Source of the DNA: an uncultured Bacteroidota bacterium | GTDB taxonomy: Bacteria; Bacteroidota; Bacteroidia; Chitinophagales; Chitinophagaceae | Reading direction: 5' to 3' | Assembly (NCBI GenBank): GCA_938008665.1 | Contig: CALLKA010000124.1 | Coordinates: 1-17,663, forward strand | DNA: 17,663 bases | Shown here: in pieces, positions 1 through 7,444 of the stretch | Layout of the letters: the number at the start of each line of letters is the position of its first letter | Position numbering within the stretch: the first letter of the stretch is position 1 | Position numbers and translations under genes: made by a program | Notes under the pieces: model-generated | The model's database searches: none | Told to the model about the DNA's origin: nothing | The model's input: only the letters and a program-made list of their open reading frames with translations

Positions 1-821
1 ATGCCCTTAGTTCAATAGAAAGAACTTTTGGTAATGCATCAGGAACATTGGGTGCAACGTATAAAATTACACCCAATTTAAGATGGTTAATCAACAGTGC
101 ATTTGCTTGGCGCGCACCACAGGTGAATGAATTATATGTAAATGGGTTGCATCATGGAACAGCAAGTTTTGAAATTGGCAATCCAGATTTAAAGAGCGAG
201 AAAGCATTGAATTTTTCAACTCAGTTAAAATACAAATCAGATTCTAGTTGGCAAGTAGACTTGACATTGTATAATAATATCATCAATGATTTTATTAATA
301 TGAATCCATCTACGCCAGCCACTTTAACATTGAGGGGTGCCTATCCAACATTTAAATTTATTCAAACGAATGCCTTATTAAGGGGATTAGATTTAAGTGT
401 GCAAAAAACAATCAATGCCCATTTATCTACTAGTGCAAAAACGGCGTTACTGTGGGCGACAGATCGAAAAACGAATGATTGGTTAATTCAAATGCCAGCA
501 AATAGAGTTGAAGGTGAATTCACCTATTCCTTTAATTCGGATGTTTTAAAAAATGCGGCGGTTGAATTGCGTTTATTGCATATGATGCAGCAGACCAGAA
601 TACCTGTAAATATTCCTGATTATCTGCCTCCGCCAGCTGCATATAATTTACTCAATGTAGATTTTAATACAGATCTAATGCTAGGTAAACAAACAATTAA
701 TCTAGGCCTTGCTGTTTTAAATGTCTTGAACGAAAGGTATAGAGATTACATGAATAGATTTAGGTATTTTAATGACGAGCCAGGAAGGTCAATTAACGTA
801 AGATGTAAAATTAAATTATGA
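1..821 (+). CDS. TonB-dependent receptor, C-terminal part (5' end outside window)
   Basis: The reading frame is open from base 3, so this is the end of a gene that starts left of the window; a TTG at 48 is not a credible start. About 272 residues remain, all from the outer-membrane beta-barrel. The stretch with RAPQVNELY, HHGTASFEIGNPDL and KSEKA is the conserved barrel motif of CirA/ZnuD-like receptors, and the C-terminus (NVLNERYRDYMNRFR, then GRSINVRCKIKL) is a typical closing strand. Such receptors import metal complexes, heme or other ligands using TonB energy; the substrate cannot be told from this part. The same motif occurs in the complete receptor at 2146-4563 (RAPSMAELASYGAHEGTNRFEYGN), so the two are related. 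The stop overlaps the start of the next lipoprotein gene by 4 bases (ATGA), indicating translational coupling. Confidence 0.9.
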   Translation, partial: ALSSIERTFGNASGTLGATYKITPNLRWLINSAFAWRAPQVNELYVNGLHHGTASFEIGNPDLKSEKALNFSTQLKYKSDSSWQVDLTLYNNIINDFINMNPSTPATLTLRGAYPTFKFIQTNALLRGLDLSVQKTINAHLSTSAKTALLWATDRKTNDWLIQMPANRVEGEFTYSFNSDVLKNAAVELRLLHMMQQTRIPVNIPDYLPPPAAYNLLNVDFNTDLMLGKQTINLGLAVLNVLNERYRDYMNRFRYFNDEPGRSINVRCKIKL

Positions 822-1366
822 AAAAAGTAAAAAGAATCTTTATCGGTACACTCTTTTTGTTCTACCTAATTGGTTGTTCAAAAAGCGTAGACAAACCAAA
901 TGACGAAAATGAACATGAGTCTATTAATAAGGTAGAACTTATATTTTCAGAATCTGGAGGTATTACTAAAACATTTGCAATTGAAGATGCAGATGGAGAC
1001 GGAGGTAACCCACCATCCAGAATAGATACTATTGTTGCACAGCCCAATAAACAGTATACGGTAGCTGTCAAGTTATATAATATTACAAATGGTGTTGCAA
1101 AAGAAGTGAGTTCAATGATACTATCACAAGGTGCTGCACACGAGTTCTATTTTATACCTAATGGTATTAATGCGGTCATTCAAAAAACCGATAAAGATAA
1201 AAATGGGTATCCAATTGGATTTCAGAGTAATTGGCAATTTTCGACAGCAGGGACGGGTTCCATCCTTTTAAAATTAATGCATAAAACAGCATTGAAGGGA
1301 CCAAATGATGGACCTAATGTGGGCCATAGTGACATACAAATAAGTCTACCTACAATTATTAAATAA
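818..1366 (+). CDS. Lipoprotein coupled to TonB-dependent receptor, with two DxDxDG/NG-like motifs
   Basis: A 182-residue lipoprotein. MKKVKR plus a hydrophobic stretch ends in the lipobox LIGC, giving a lipidated Cys at residue 20, followed by a charged spacer. The rest is a beta-rich domain with two acidic loops, EDADGDGGN (about 56-63) and KTDKDKNGYP (about 123-132), which resemble calcium- or metal-binding loops. The arrangement recalls small lipoproteins found beside TonB-dependent receptors in Bacteroidota, often annotated as 'type 1 periplasmic binding fold superfamily'; that name says little about function, and this match is from memory. The ATG overlaps the receptor stop by 4 bases, so a partner role in ligand capture at the outer membrane is likely but inferred. 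Confidence 0.8.
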   Translation: MKKVKRIFIGTLFLFYLIGCSKSVDKPNDENEHESINKVELIFSESGGITKTFAIEDADGDGGNPPSRIDTIVAQPNKQYTVAVKLYNITNGVAKEVSSMILSQGAAHEFYFIPNGINAVIQKTDKDKNGYPIGFQSNWQFSTAGTGSILLKLMHKTALKGPNDGPNVGHSDIQISLPTIIK

Positions 1367-1397
1367 ATAACAATCAAATTTTAAAAACAATTTTATT

Positions 1398-2000
1398 ATG
1401 AAAAAAATCATCGTAATCTTAGTAGCAATTTTCGCAACGAATGCAGCTATTGCACAGGTTAATTTTGGATTTAGAGCTGGTTACAATTCAGCAACAGTTA
1501 ATTCAAGTGACGCTGAAATTACAGAAGACGGAAAGGCATTGTCAGGATTAAATATCGGCGCTTTAATGAATGTAAAATTAAAAGGCAATCTTTCGTTTCA
1601 AACAGGCTTGTCAATTGGTACCAAAGGCGTTTCCGTTGCACACGAAGGACATGCAGATAAATTTAAGTTTACTGCTGCAGACATCCCAATGAATTTAGTT
1701 TTAAACACTAAAAGTGGCTTGTTTGTTGGTACTGGTTTAAATTTTGGATATAATCTTTCTGGTAAATTAGATGCAGAAGATGATCCAGATGAGAACTATT
1801 CTTTTGAATTTGGTGAAGGAAAAAACTTTTTCAGATCAGACTTAGGTCTTAATTTTTTAGCTGGATATCAAACTAAGTCTGGTTTATTTTTAAGCGCTAA
1901 TAGTTTGGTGGGTTTAAAAGATCTAAAACCTGGCCCAGAAACATGGAAGAATAATTTATTTAGCGTTTCAATAGGTTATATGTTTAAGTCTTCTAAATAA
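1398..2000 (+). CDS. Outer-membrane beta-barrel protein, porin-family/PorT-like
   Basis: A 200-residue protein with a clear signal peptide (MKKIIVILVAIFATNAAIAQ, cleavage after AQ near residue 20). The mature part alternates polar and hydrophobic residues with repeated Gly and aromatic positions (NFGFRAGYN, LSFQTGLSIG, LFVGTGLNFGYN, DLGLNFLAGYQ, LFSVSIGYMF), as in the small Bacteroidota 'porin family / outer membrane beta-barrel' proteins (OMP_b-brl_2, PorT-like). It starts 31 bases after the lipoprotein stop with no promoter box of the TAnnTTTG type in between, so it probably belongs to the receptor-lipoprotein operon, which ends at the terminator at 2042. The exact function is unknown. Confidence 0.8.
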   Translation: MKKIIVILVAIFATNAAIAQVNFGFRAGYNSATVNSSDAEITEDGKALSGLNIGALMNVKLKGNLSFQTGLSIGTKGVSVAHEGHADKFKFTAADIPMNLVLNTKSGLFVGTGLNFGYNLSGKLDAEDDPDENYSFEFGEGKNFFRSDLGLNFLAGYQTKSGLFLSANSLVGLKDLKPGPETWKNNLFSVSIGYMFKSSK

Positions 2001-2041
2001 ATTTACTTTTATAATGTAGGCATGAATTTGAGCAAGAATAG

Positions 2042-2070
2042 GAGTCAGCCCAATAGGGCTGGCTCTTTTT
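2042..2070 (+). terminator. Rho-independent terminator
   Basis: A 10-bp stem (2042-2051 with 2056-2065, one G-T wobble, GC-rich) closes an AATA loop and is followed directly by five T. It lies 41 bases after the beta-barrel gene stop and ends the first operon. Confidence 0.88.
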
Positions 2071-2091
2071 ATTTATTAGATCACAATTGTA

Positions 2092-2099
2092 TAACTTTG
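2092..2099 (+). promoter_or_regulatory. Putative Bacteroidota -7 box (TAACTTTG) for the TonB-dependent receptor
   Basis: TAACTTTG fits the TAnnTTTG consensus of the Bacteroidota primary sigma factor. It sits between the preceding terminator and the receptor ATG at 2146, implying a leader of roughly 40 bases. No convincing -33 TTTG element was found at the usual distance. Confidence 0.5.
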
Positions 2100-2100
2100 T

Positions 2101-2131
2101 ATATGCTTGTTAAATTCAATTCAAAGCATAT
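2101..2131. promoter_or_regulatory. Inverted repeat in the receptor leader (possible operator or stem-loop)
   Basis: ATATGCTT at 2101-2108 is the exact reverse complement of AAGCATAT at 2124-2131, separated by 15 bases. It starts immediately after the -7 box, so it covers the expected transcription start and most of the leader. It could bind a dimeric repressor or fold in the mRNA. It matches neither the Fur nor the Zur consensus I know. Confidence 0.4.
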
Positions 2132-2145
2132 GATATCCAATAAAT

Positions 2146-4563
2146 ATGAAAAAATATATTTGCTTTTTACTCTTATTGAATGCGTTCATGCTACTCACAA
2201 GCGCGGCCATAGCGCAACAATTTACCTTAACAGGAAAAGTATTTGATAAAGCAACAGGCAAAACATTAGCCGGTGCAAGTGTGTATCTTCCAGGAATTAA
2301 AAAAGGTACCATCGCTAATAAAGAAGGTGTCTTTACCATCAATATTGAACAAGGCTCCCATGTGTTGGAGATTAGTTATATAGGTTATGCGACAGATGTC
2401 CAAAATATCCAGCTTCAAAAAAACACGACGCAGGATTTTTATTTAAATAGTTCGGTATTGGAAGGTGGTAATGTGATTGTAACTAGTTTTTTAAGAGCGA
2501 CTTCTACAAGACGTACGCCTACGCCAGTGACCATTATTAAAAAAGATGAATTATTTCTTGGGGTGTCTAGTAATTTAATAGACGCCTTATCTAAAGTGCC
2601 TGGCGTGTCACAGATTTCAACAGGACCAGCAATTTCAAAACCTGTTATTCGTGGTCTTGGATACAACCGAGTGGTGGTGATGAACGATGGGATAAGACAA
2701 GAGGGACAACAATGGGGCGACGAACATGGAATTGAAATTGACGAATACAATGTGAGCAGAACCGAAGTATTGAAACTGCCGGCGTCCTTGATTTATGGTT
2801 CGGATGCATTGGCTGGTGTGATCAATATTATTTCTAATGTACCAGTGAGCGAAGGGGTGATTAAGGGAAATGTATATTCCAATTACCAAACCAACAATCG
2901 AATGATGGGCAACCACTTTGACCTTGCAGGTAATAAGAAGGGATTTATTTGGGGGATCAATTATAGTGCAAAGAACGCTGGAGATTATAAAAACAAATAC
3001 GACGGTAATGTTTTTAATTCAAGATTTTTAGAACGCAATGGTGGTGGATATGTTGGTATTGAAAAAAACTGGGGCTATTCACAATTATCCTTTAGTAATT
3101 TTTACCAACACTTAGGTATCGTTGAAGGGGATCGTGCAGATGGCGGTCAATTTATAATGTTGAAGGATGTAAAAGGGATTGCCAAAGAAATGATTGTTGG
3201 TTCAGAAGAATCAAAAAGCTTTTCTCCAAATGCACCTATGCAAAAAATCCAACACACAAAATATACGCTAGATAATAATATTAAGTTAGGTAGCGACCGG
3301 TTGAAAGCCACGTTTGGATTACAAAGAAACCAAAGAATGGAATTTGGCAATGTATTAGATTTAAATGAAAAAGAATTATATTTTGATCTTAATACATTTA
3401 ATTATTCCATACAATATTTAAAAGCAGAAAAAAACAATTGGAAAAATACATTTGGTATAAATGGGATGCGTCAAACCAATACCAATAGAGGCGAGGAAGC
3501 CTTGGTGCCAGACTATACCAGCTTTGATATTGGTGCATTTTATTACACACAAAAGCGAACAGATAAAACAAGTTGGAGTGGCGGATTACGCTATGATCAA
3601 AAGTATATGAACTATATCGATCCTGCACAGTTTGTATGTCCTCCAGATATGGCCTGTATAGCCTTATACAATCCAGTAGAAAGCAATAAGCAGTTTAATA
3701 ATATTTCGGGGGCCATTGGTATAGAGCATGATATAAGTGCACAATTGACTTTGAAATTGAATATCTCACGTGGATTGCGCGCACCAAGTATGGCGGAGCT
3801 GGCTTCTTATGGCGCGCACGAAGGCACCAACAGATTTGAGTATGGCAATGAAGCTTTAATTTCAGAAAAAAGCTTACAGTTTGATGCTGCAATAGAATGG
3901 AACAATGAACACATGAGTATTGCGGGCAATGTCTTTTATAATACAGTGAAAGATTATATTTTTTATCAAAAATTAACAGCAAAATCAGGCGGGGACTCCA
4001 TTATTGTTGAAAATGGAGATGATTTGTATGCATTTGCATTTAGACAAAAAGATGCACACTTATATGGTGCAGAATTAAATGTTGATTTTCATCCACATCC
4101 GTTAGACTGGCTGCATGTAGAAAACAGTTTGAGTTTAATACGTGGACAATTTAAAGAAGCCCTAGATGGATCAACTAATTTACCAGGTATACCAAGTGCA
4201 AGGTTATTATCGGAAATCAGAATTGAAATGTTTAAGAAATCCAAAGCCATCCGAAATAGCTTTATCAATTTTCAATTAGATAATGTGTTTGCCCAAAACA
4301 ATCCATTTGTAGGGTATAATACCGAAACGGTTACATCTGCATACACCCTTTTAAATATTGGTTTTAGTACACAAGTGCAGCATAAAAATAAAACATTATT
4401 CAGTGTTTCACTGGTTGGTCAAAACATAGCTGATATTGCTTATCAAAACCATTTGAACCGTTTAAAGTATGGTCCTATGAATGAGGCCACTGGTCGCATG
4501 GGCGTTTTTAATATGGGACGAAACTTTAGTTTAAAAATAAATGTGCCTTTGCAGTTTGATTAA
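2146..4563 (+). CDS. TonB-dependent receptor with carboxypeptidase-regulatory-like domain
   Basis: A complete 805-residue outer-membrane receptor. The signal peptide runs to about residue 24 (TSAAIAQ). Residues 27-100 form a carboxypeptidase-D regulatory-like domain (LTGKVFDKATGKTLAGASVYLPG, EISYIGY). The plug spans roughly 118-230 (TPVTIIKKDEL, ALSKVPGV, PVIRGLGYNRVVVMNDG, GSDALAGVINI), followed by a beta-barrel to the C-terminal Phe/Asp. It belongs to the CirA/ZnuD-like group and takes up a TonB-dependent ligand; the plug loop GQQWGDEHGIEID (188-200) has acidic residues and a His that could suit a metal or metal-complex substrate, but this is inference. A Cys pair, C498 and C504 (CPPDMAC), lies in a probable barrel loop. 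It is transcribed alone, between a promoter/terminator pair. Confidence 0.93.
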   Translation: MKKYICFLLLLNAFMLLTSAAIAQQFTLTGKVFDKATGKTLAGASVYLPGIKKGTIANKEGVFTINIEQGSHVLEISYIGYATDVQNIQLQKNTTQDFYLNSSVLEGGNVIVTSFLRATSTRRTPTPVTIIKKDELFLGVSSNLIDALSKVPGVSQISTGPAISKPVIRGLGYNRVVVMNDGIRQEGQQWGDEHGIEIDEYNVSRTEVLKLPASLIYGSDALAGVINIISNVPVSEGVIKGNVYSNYQTNNRMMGNHFDLAGNKKGFIWGINYSAKNAGDYKNKYDGNVFNSRFLERNGGGYVGIEKNWGYSQLSFSNFYQHLGIVEGDRADGGQFIMLKDVKGIAKEMIVGSEESKSFSPNAPMQKIQHTKYTLDNNIKLGSDRLKATFGLQRNQRMEFGNVLDLNEKELYFDLNTFNYSIQYLKAEKNNWKNTFGINGMRQTNTNRGEEALVPDYTSFDIGAFYYTQKRTDKTSWSGGLRYDQKYMNYIDPAQFVCPPDMACIALYNPVESNKQFNNISGAIGIEHDISAQLTLKLNISRGLRAPSMAELASYGAHEGTNRFEYGNEALISEKSLQFDAAIEWNNEHMSIAGNVFYNTVKDYIFYQKLTAKSGGDSIIVENGDDLYAFAFRQKDAHLYGAELNVDFHPHPLDWLHVENSLSLIRGQFKEALDGSTNLPGIPSARLLSEIRIEMFKKSKAIRNSFINFQLDNVFAQNNPFVGYNTETVTSAYTLLNIGFSTQVQHKNKTLFSVSLVGQNIADIAYQNHLNRLKYGPMNEATGRMGVFNMGRNFSLKINVPLQFD

Positions 4564-4604
4564 CCGCAAATAATTAATTGTAAAATTTAATTTTTCTAAA
4601 ATAT

Positions 4605-4641
4605 AAAAGGGGAATGATCTATATCAGTCGTTCCCCTTTTT
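4605..4641 (+). terminator. Rho-independent terminator
   Basis: AAAAGGGGAA (4605-4614) pairs perfectly with TTCCCCTTTT (4631-4640), and four further pairs including two G-T wobbles extend the stem to about 14 bp with an 8-base loop. A T run ends the stem. It lies 42 bases past the receptor stop. The A-flanked stem may also work in reverse, but no convergent gene is present. Confidence 0.87.
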
Positions 4642-4682
4642 ATATTAACAAACAATTATAGCCATACCCTTTAATTAAAACG

Positions 4683-4690
4683 TATCTTTG
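4683..4690 (+). promoter_or_regulatory. Putative -7 box (TATCTTTG) for the cytochrome/YceI/DUF5777 operon
   Basis: TATCTTTG matches TAnnTTTG, and 16 bases separate it from the ATG at 4707, giving a very short leader. A 10-bp AT palindrome, TTTAATTAAA (4670-4679), lies just upstream. No clear -33 element was found. Confidence 0.5.
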
Positions 4691-4706
4691 TAATGAATTA
4701 ATTGAA

Positions 4707-5432
4707 ATGCATTTATCCCCCAAGTATAGTATCATTTTTATATTAGCAACTACTTTTTTGATGAGTTGCCAGCATGATATTATTAATATTGTTTCTAATT
4801 ATCCAAAGGATACCGTTTTTGTAATCACACCACCAGTCATTACACCACCGGGCACAGGAACAACCGTATCTGATACCGTTTGTTTTAATACTGAAATTTT
4901 ACCCTTGTATGTGAGCTATTGTGGATCTGCGGGTTGTCATGATGTAGCAAGTCATCGTGAAGGAGTCATTACAACTAGCTATGGCTATATTATGCAAGGT
5001 ATTAGAGCAAACAATGTTTCTAAAAGTGAATACTATACTATCATTGGTGATGATATGCCTCCAAGGTCAAGTCCGCAAATGACTGCAGCCCATCTTGCCA
5101 GCATAAAAAAATGGATTGAGCAGGGTGCATTGAACACCAATTGTACCAATGTGTGTGACACTACTGTTTTTACCTATACTGGTGCAATACAAACTATTTT
5201 ATCTAATAATTGTGGAGGCTGTCATGGATCTAAGCCTGGCTCAGCAAATATTTATTTAGGTGATTACGCAAGTACAAAAGCATATGTAACTGCGAATAAA
5301 AGTATTTTTATAAATTCAATTAATTATTTACCCAGCTTAGCAGTTTCCAAAAGAATGCCACCTGCAGGTAAAATGGTGGATTGTAAAATACTACAAATAC
5401 AAAAATGGATTGATAATGGATATCCGCAATAA
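4707..5432 (+). CDS. Lipoprotein with two c-type heme motifs (CX4CH and CXXCH)
   Basis: A 241-residue lipoprotein: a hydrophobic N-terminus ends in FLMSC with lipidated Cys21, followed by a Pro/Thr-rich linker (about 40-55). The first domain holds C72-GSAG-C77-H78, a CX4CH heme motif, and a possible distal Met in DDMPP (M117). The second holds the classical C169-GG-C172-H173 and M217 in RMPP. Each domain ends in an amphipathic helix (KKWIEQGA; QKWIDNGYP), as in Bacteroidota cytochrome-c-like domains of surface or periplasmic lipoproteins. It probably carries electrons in the cell envelope; heme loading is inferred from motifs only. The extra Cys150 and Cys226 have counterparts in the next protein. 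First gene of its operon, overlapping the next by 17 bases. Confidence 0.82.
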   Translation: MHLSPKYSIIFILATTFLMSCQHDIINIVSNYPKDTVFVITPPVITPPGTGTTVSDTVCFNTEILPLYVSYCGSAGCHDVASHREGVITTSYGYIMQGIRANNVSKSEYYTIIGDDMPPRSSPQMTAAHLASIKKWIEQGALNTNCTNVCDTTVFTYTGAIQTILSNNCGGCHGSKPGSANIYLGDYASTKAYVTANKSIFINSINYLPSLAVSKRMPPAGKMVDCKILQIQKWIDNGYPQ

Positions 5433-5799
5433 AATTATAATTTTCATAGGAATATTTTTTTTCTCCGCTTGTTATTATGACAAAAAGGATCAAGTGTATC
5501 CACAAGTTGTAGTCGCAACCTGCGATACCACCAATATCACCTACGCTGTAACGGTTACTAATATATTAAATACGAGTTGTAATAATTGCCATGGTGCAGC
5601 TTCGGCTAATTTGATTGGCGGCGGAATTTTATTAAATACATATGCTGCTGTAAAGCCTTATGTCACCAATGGAAAGTTGATTAATTCAATATTGCAAAAT
5701 GGACAAGCATCTCCGATGCCTAAAAATATGGCTAAACTAGATCAATGCACTATTAATAAATTGATATTGTGGGTGAATAAGGGGGCGTTGAATAACTAA
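5416..5799 (+). CDS. Small monoheme c-type cytochrome-like lipoprotein
   Basis: 127 residues from the ATG at 5416; an in-frame TTG two codons earlier is less likely. The signal segment ends in FFFSAC with lipidated Cys19, then YYDKKD. The mature domain has the heme motif C55-NN-C58-H59, a candidate axial Met101 (SPMPK) and a closing helix (NKLILWVNKGA). It aligns with the second half of the preceding protein: CDTT before the heme motif and a Cys after the Met (C36 and C111 here, C150 and C226 there), suggesting a conserved disulfide and an origin by domain duplication. The start overlaps the upstream stop by 17 bases, so the two are translated together. Its role as an envelope electron carrier is inferred. 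Confidence 0.8.
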   Translation: MDIRNKIIIFIGIFFFSACYYDKKDQVYPQVVVATCDTTNITYAVTVTNILNTSCNNCHGAASANLIGGGILLNTYAAVKPYVTNGKLINSILQNGQASPMPKNMAKLDQCTINKLILWVNKGALNN

Positions 5800-5819
5800 A
5801 GTATAATTACTTGGTTCGA

Positions 5820-5881
5820 CAATAAATTTTAGTGTGGGCAGAAAACTTGGTTATAAATTAAAATTTATTGAAAACAATAAA
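5820..5881. repeat. Overlapping inverted repeats that can form two alternative hairpins
   Basis: CAATAAATTTTA (5820-5831) is the exact reverse complement of TAAAATTTATTG (5859-5870). The TTTATTG end of the second arm can instead pair with CAATAAA at 5875-5881 across an AAAA loop. The two structures exclude each other. All of it is AT-rich, between the monoheme lipoprotein and the YceI-like gene. GAACTTTG follows at 5882-5889, one base off the TAnnTTTG consensus, so a weak internal promoter is possible. Confidence 0.45.
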
Positions 5882-5938
5882 GAACTTTGTTTCTACTATA
5901 ATCGATTTTAAAATAAATATTTAAGTAAATAAAATTAC

Positions 5939-6493
5939 ATGAACCTAAAATCAAAATTATCAAGTTTAATCGCAATTGTTTTATTCATTAGTTTGACGCA
6001 AAATGCAAATGCACAAAATGTGTTTGCAACTAAATCAGGTCAAATTTATTTTAATGCAACAGGTGCGTTGGTTAAAATTGCAGCAGTCAATAATCAGGTG
6101 GATTCAAAATTTGTGGATGCCACAGGACAAATTATTTTTGGCGTATTAATTAAAGGTTTCAAGTTTGAGAATCAACTAATGGAGGATCATTTTAATGAAA
6201 ATTATATGGAATCTACCCAATATCCCAAGGCAGATTTTAAAGGCTACATCACGAATATAAAAGAGATCAATTTTTCAAAGGATGGCGCTTATCCCATTCA
6301 AGTGGAAGGGACATTGACCATACATGGGGTAGCCCAAAAAACCACGACCAAAGGAACACTTACTTTAGCGCAAGGCAAGCCGACCATTGTAGGAGAGTTT
6401 AATGTTAAGATTAAGGATTATGGGATATCAGGAATGTATATTGGAGATAAAATTGCCAACCAGGCTGTTATTAAATTGAATTGTAAATATTAA
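5939..6493 (+). CDS. YceI-like family protein, secreted
   Basis: 184 residues with a signal peptide (about 1-25, ending NANAQ). The mature part shows the YceI pattern: an N-terminal strand pair (ATKSGQIYFNATGALVKI), the central SKF..ATGQIIFGVLIKGFKFEN, then MEDHFNENYMESTQYPKADFKG, where family members have the conserved 'F-x-YPxxxF' element, and VEGTLTIHGVAQKTTTKGTL in place of the usual 'G-x-LTIhGvtk'. YceI proteins are lipocalin-like barrels in the periplasm that bind isoprenoid-type lipids; the ligand here is unknown. The 139-base gap upstream holds a pair of inverted repeats. Its position among heme lipoproteins and a DUF5777 barrel recurs, from memory, in other Bacteroidota and points to an envelope redox or quinone/lipid-related task, which is inference. 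Confidence 0.85.
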   Translation: MNLKSKLSSLIAIVLFISLTQNANAQNVFATKSGQIYFNATGALVKIAAVNNQVDSKFVDATGQIIFGVLIKGFKFENQLMEDHFNENYMESTQYPKADFKGYITNIKEINFSKDGAYPIQVEGTLTIHGVAQKTTTKGTLTLAQGKPTIVGEFNVKIKDYGISGMYIGDKIANQAVIKLNCKY

Positions 6494-6517
6494 TATCTTT
6501 AGTATAAAATCCTCATC

Positions 6518-7420
6518 ATGATTAAATTGAAAGCCTGCTTACTTTTTTTATGCATCTTAGGAATGCAATTGAACGCAACAGCGCAAACAATTGATTTATT
6601 TGCTGAAACTCCAACTACCGTGGCAAAGGATATTGCTACTGGAATTTTTAAAACCACCCGAATCGTTAATGGACAATCCATAGAGAATGTAGGGGAAGGT
6701 ATTTTGGATTTTAGGATACTACACCGTTTTGGAGCCATCAATCAGGGAGGCTATGAATTTTTTGGTTTAGATCAGGCGACTATGCGTATGGGCTTGGATT
6801 ATGGGATTACCAAAAACTTAATGATTGGCATTGGGCGTAGCACATTTCAAAAACAATTTGACGGATTTATAAAATACAAAGCATTAAGTCAACAAACCGG
6901 CGAACGCAATATCCCTTTAAGTATTAGTTATGTGGGTACTGCTATCTATAAATCATTAAAGGATGCCACGACCACCTATGAGCCTTATGTTTCAGATAAG
7001 TTTTCATTTGCACATCAAATTTTATTTGCACGAAAATTTAATGACTATTTTTCATTACAGTTAACACCAACCCTTTTACATTATAACATTGTTGAAAATG
7101 TAAATATCCCCAATGACTTTTATTCTTTGGGTATTGGCTTCAGACAAAGAATCAGTAAGCGCGTGAATATTACTACAGAGTATTTTTATCGTATTGATAA
7201 ATTGGATGGTTACTACGATCCTTTGACAGTAGGGGTTGACATTGAAACTGGCGGACATGTGTTTCAGTTACATGTAAGTAATTCAACAGGCATGACGGAG
7301 CGTACATTTATCAATGAAACAGCAGGTAGCTGGGGTAAAGGCGATTTACGATTTGGTTTTAATATCTCTAGGGTGTTTACTTTAAAAAAGCCCAAGGAAT
7401 TAAAGAATTTAAAGTTTTAA
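6518..7420 (+). CDS. DUF5777-like outer-membrane beta-barrel protein
   Basis: 300 residues with a signal peptide (about 1-23, ending NATAQ). The opening of the mature protein (IFKTTRIVNGQSIENVGEGILDFRILHRFG, about 45-75, seen in pieces) and the next part (GLDQATMRMGLDYGITKNLMIGIGRS, QFDGFIKYK) match the pattern I recall for DUF5777, a membrane-bound beta-barrel family of Bacteroidota with no assigned function. Alternating strands continue to the end (DLRFGFNISRVF). It follows the YceI gene by 24 bases; TATCTTTA at 6494-6501 is a one-off match to the promoter consensus at the same 16-base distance from the ATG as the box at 4683, so some independent transcription is possible. A channel that lets heme lipoproteins pass electrons across the outer membrane is a hypothesis only. 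Confidence 0.8.
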   Translation: MIKLKACLLFLCILGMQLNATAQTIDLFAETPTTVAKDIATGIFKTTRIVNGQSIENVGEGILDFRILHRFGAINQGGYEFFGLDQATMRMGLDYGITKNLMIGIGRSTFQKQFDGFIKYKALSQQTGERNIPLSISYVGTAIYKSLKDATTTYEPYVSDKFSFAHQILFARKFNDYFSLQLTPTLLHYNIVENVNIPNDFYSLGIGFRQRISKRVNITTEYFYRIDKLDGYYDPLTVGVDIETGGHVFQLHVSNSTGMTERTFINETAGSWGKGDLRFGFNISRVFTLKKPKELKNLKF

Positions 7421-7444
7421 TAGGGCGATTAAAATCCGAATGCT

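Noticed and set aside
2022..2246. Plus-strand ORF of 74 codons overlapping the receptor start
   Set aside because: It runs through the terminator, promoter and signal peptide of the receptor in another frame, and its protein shows no recognisable pattern.
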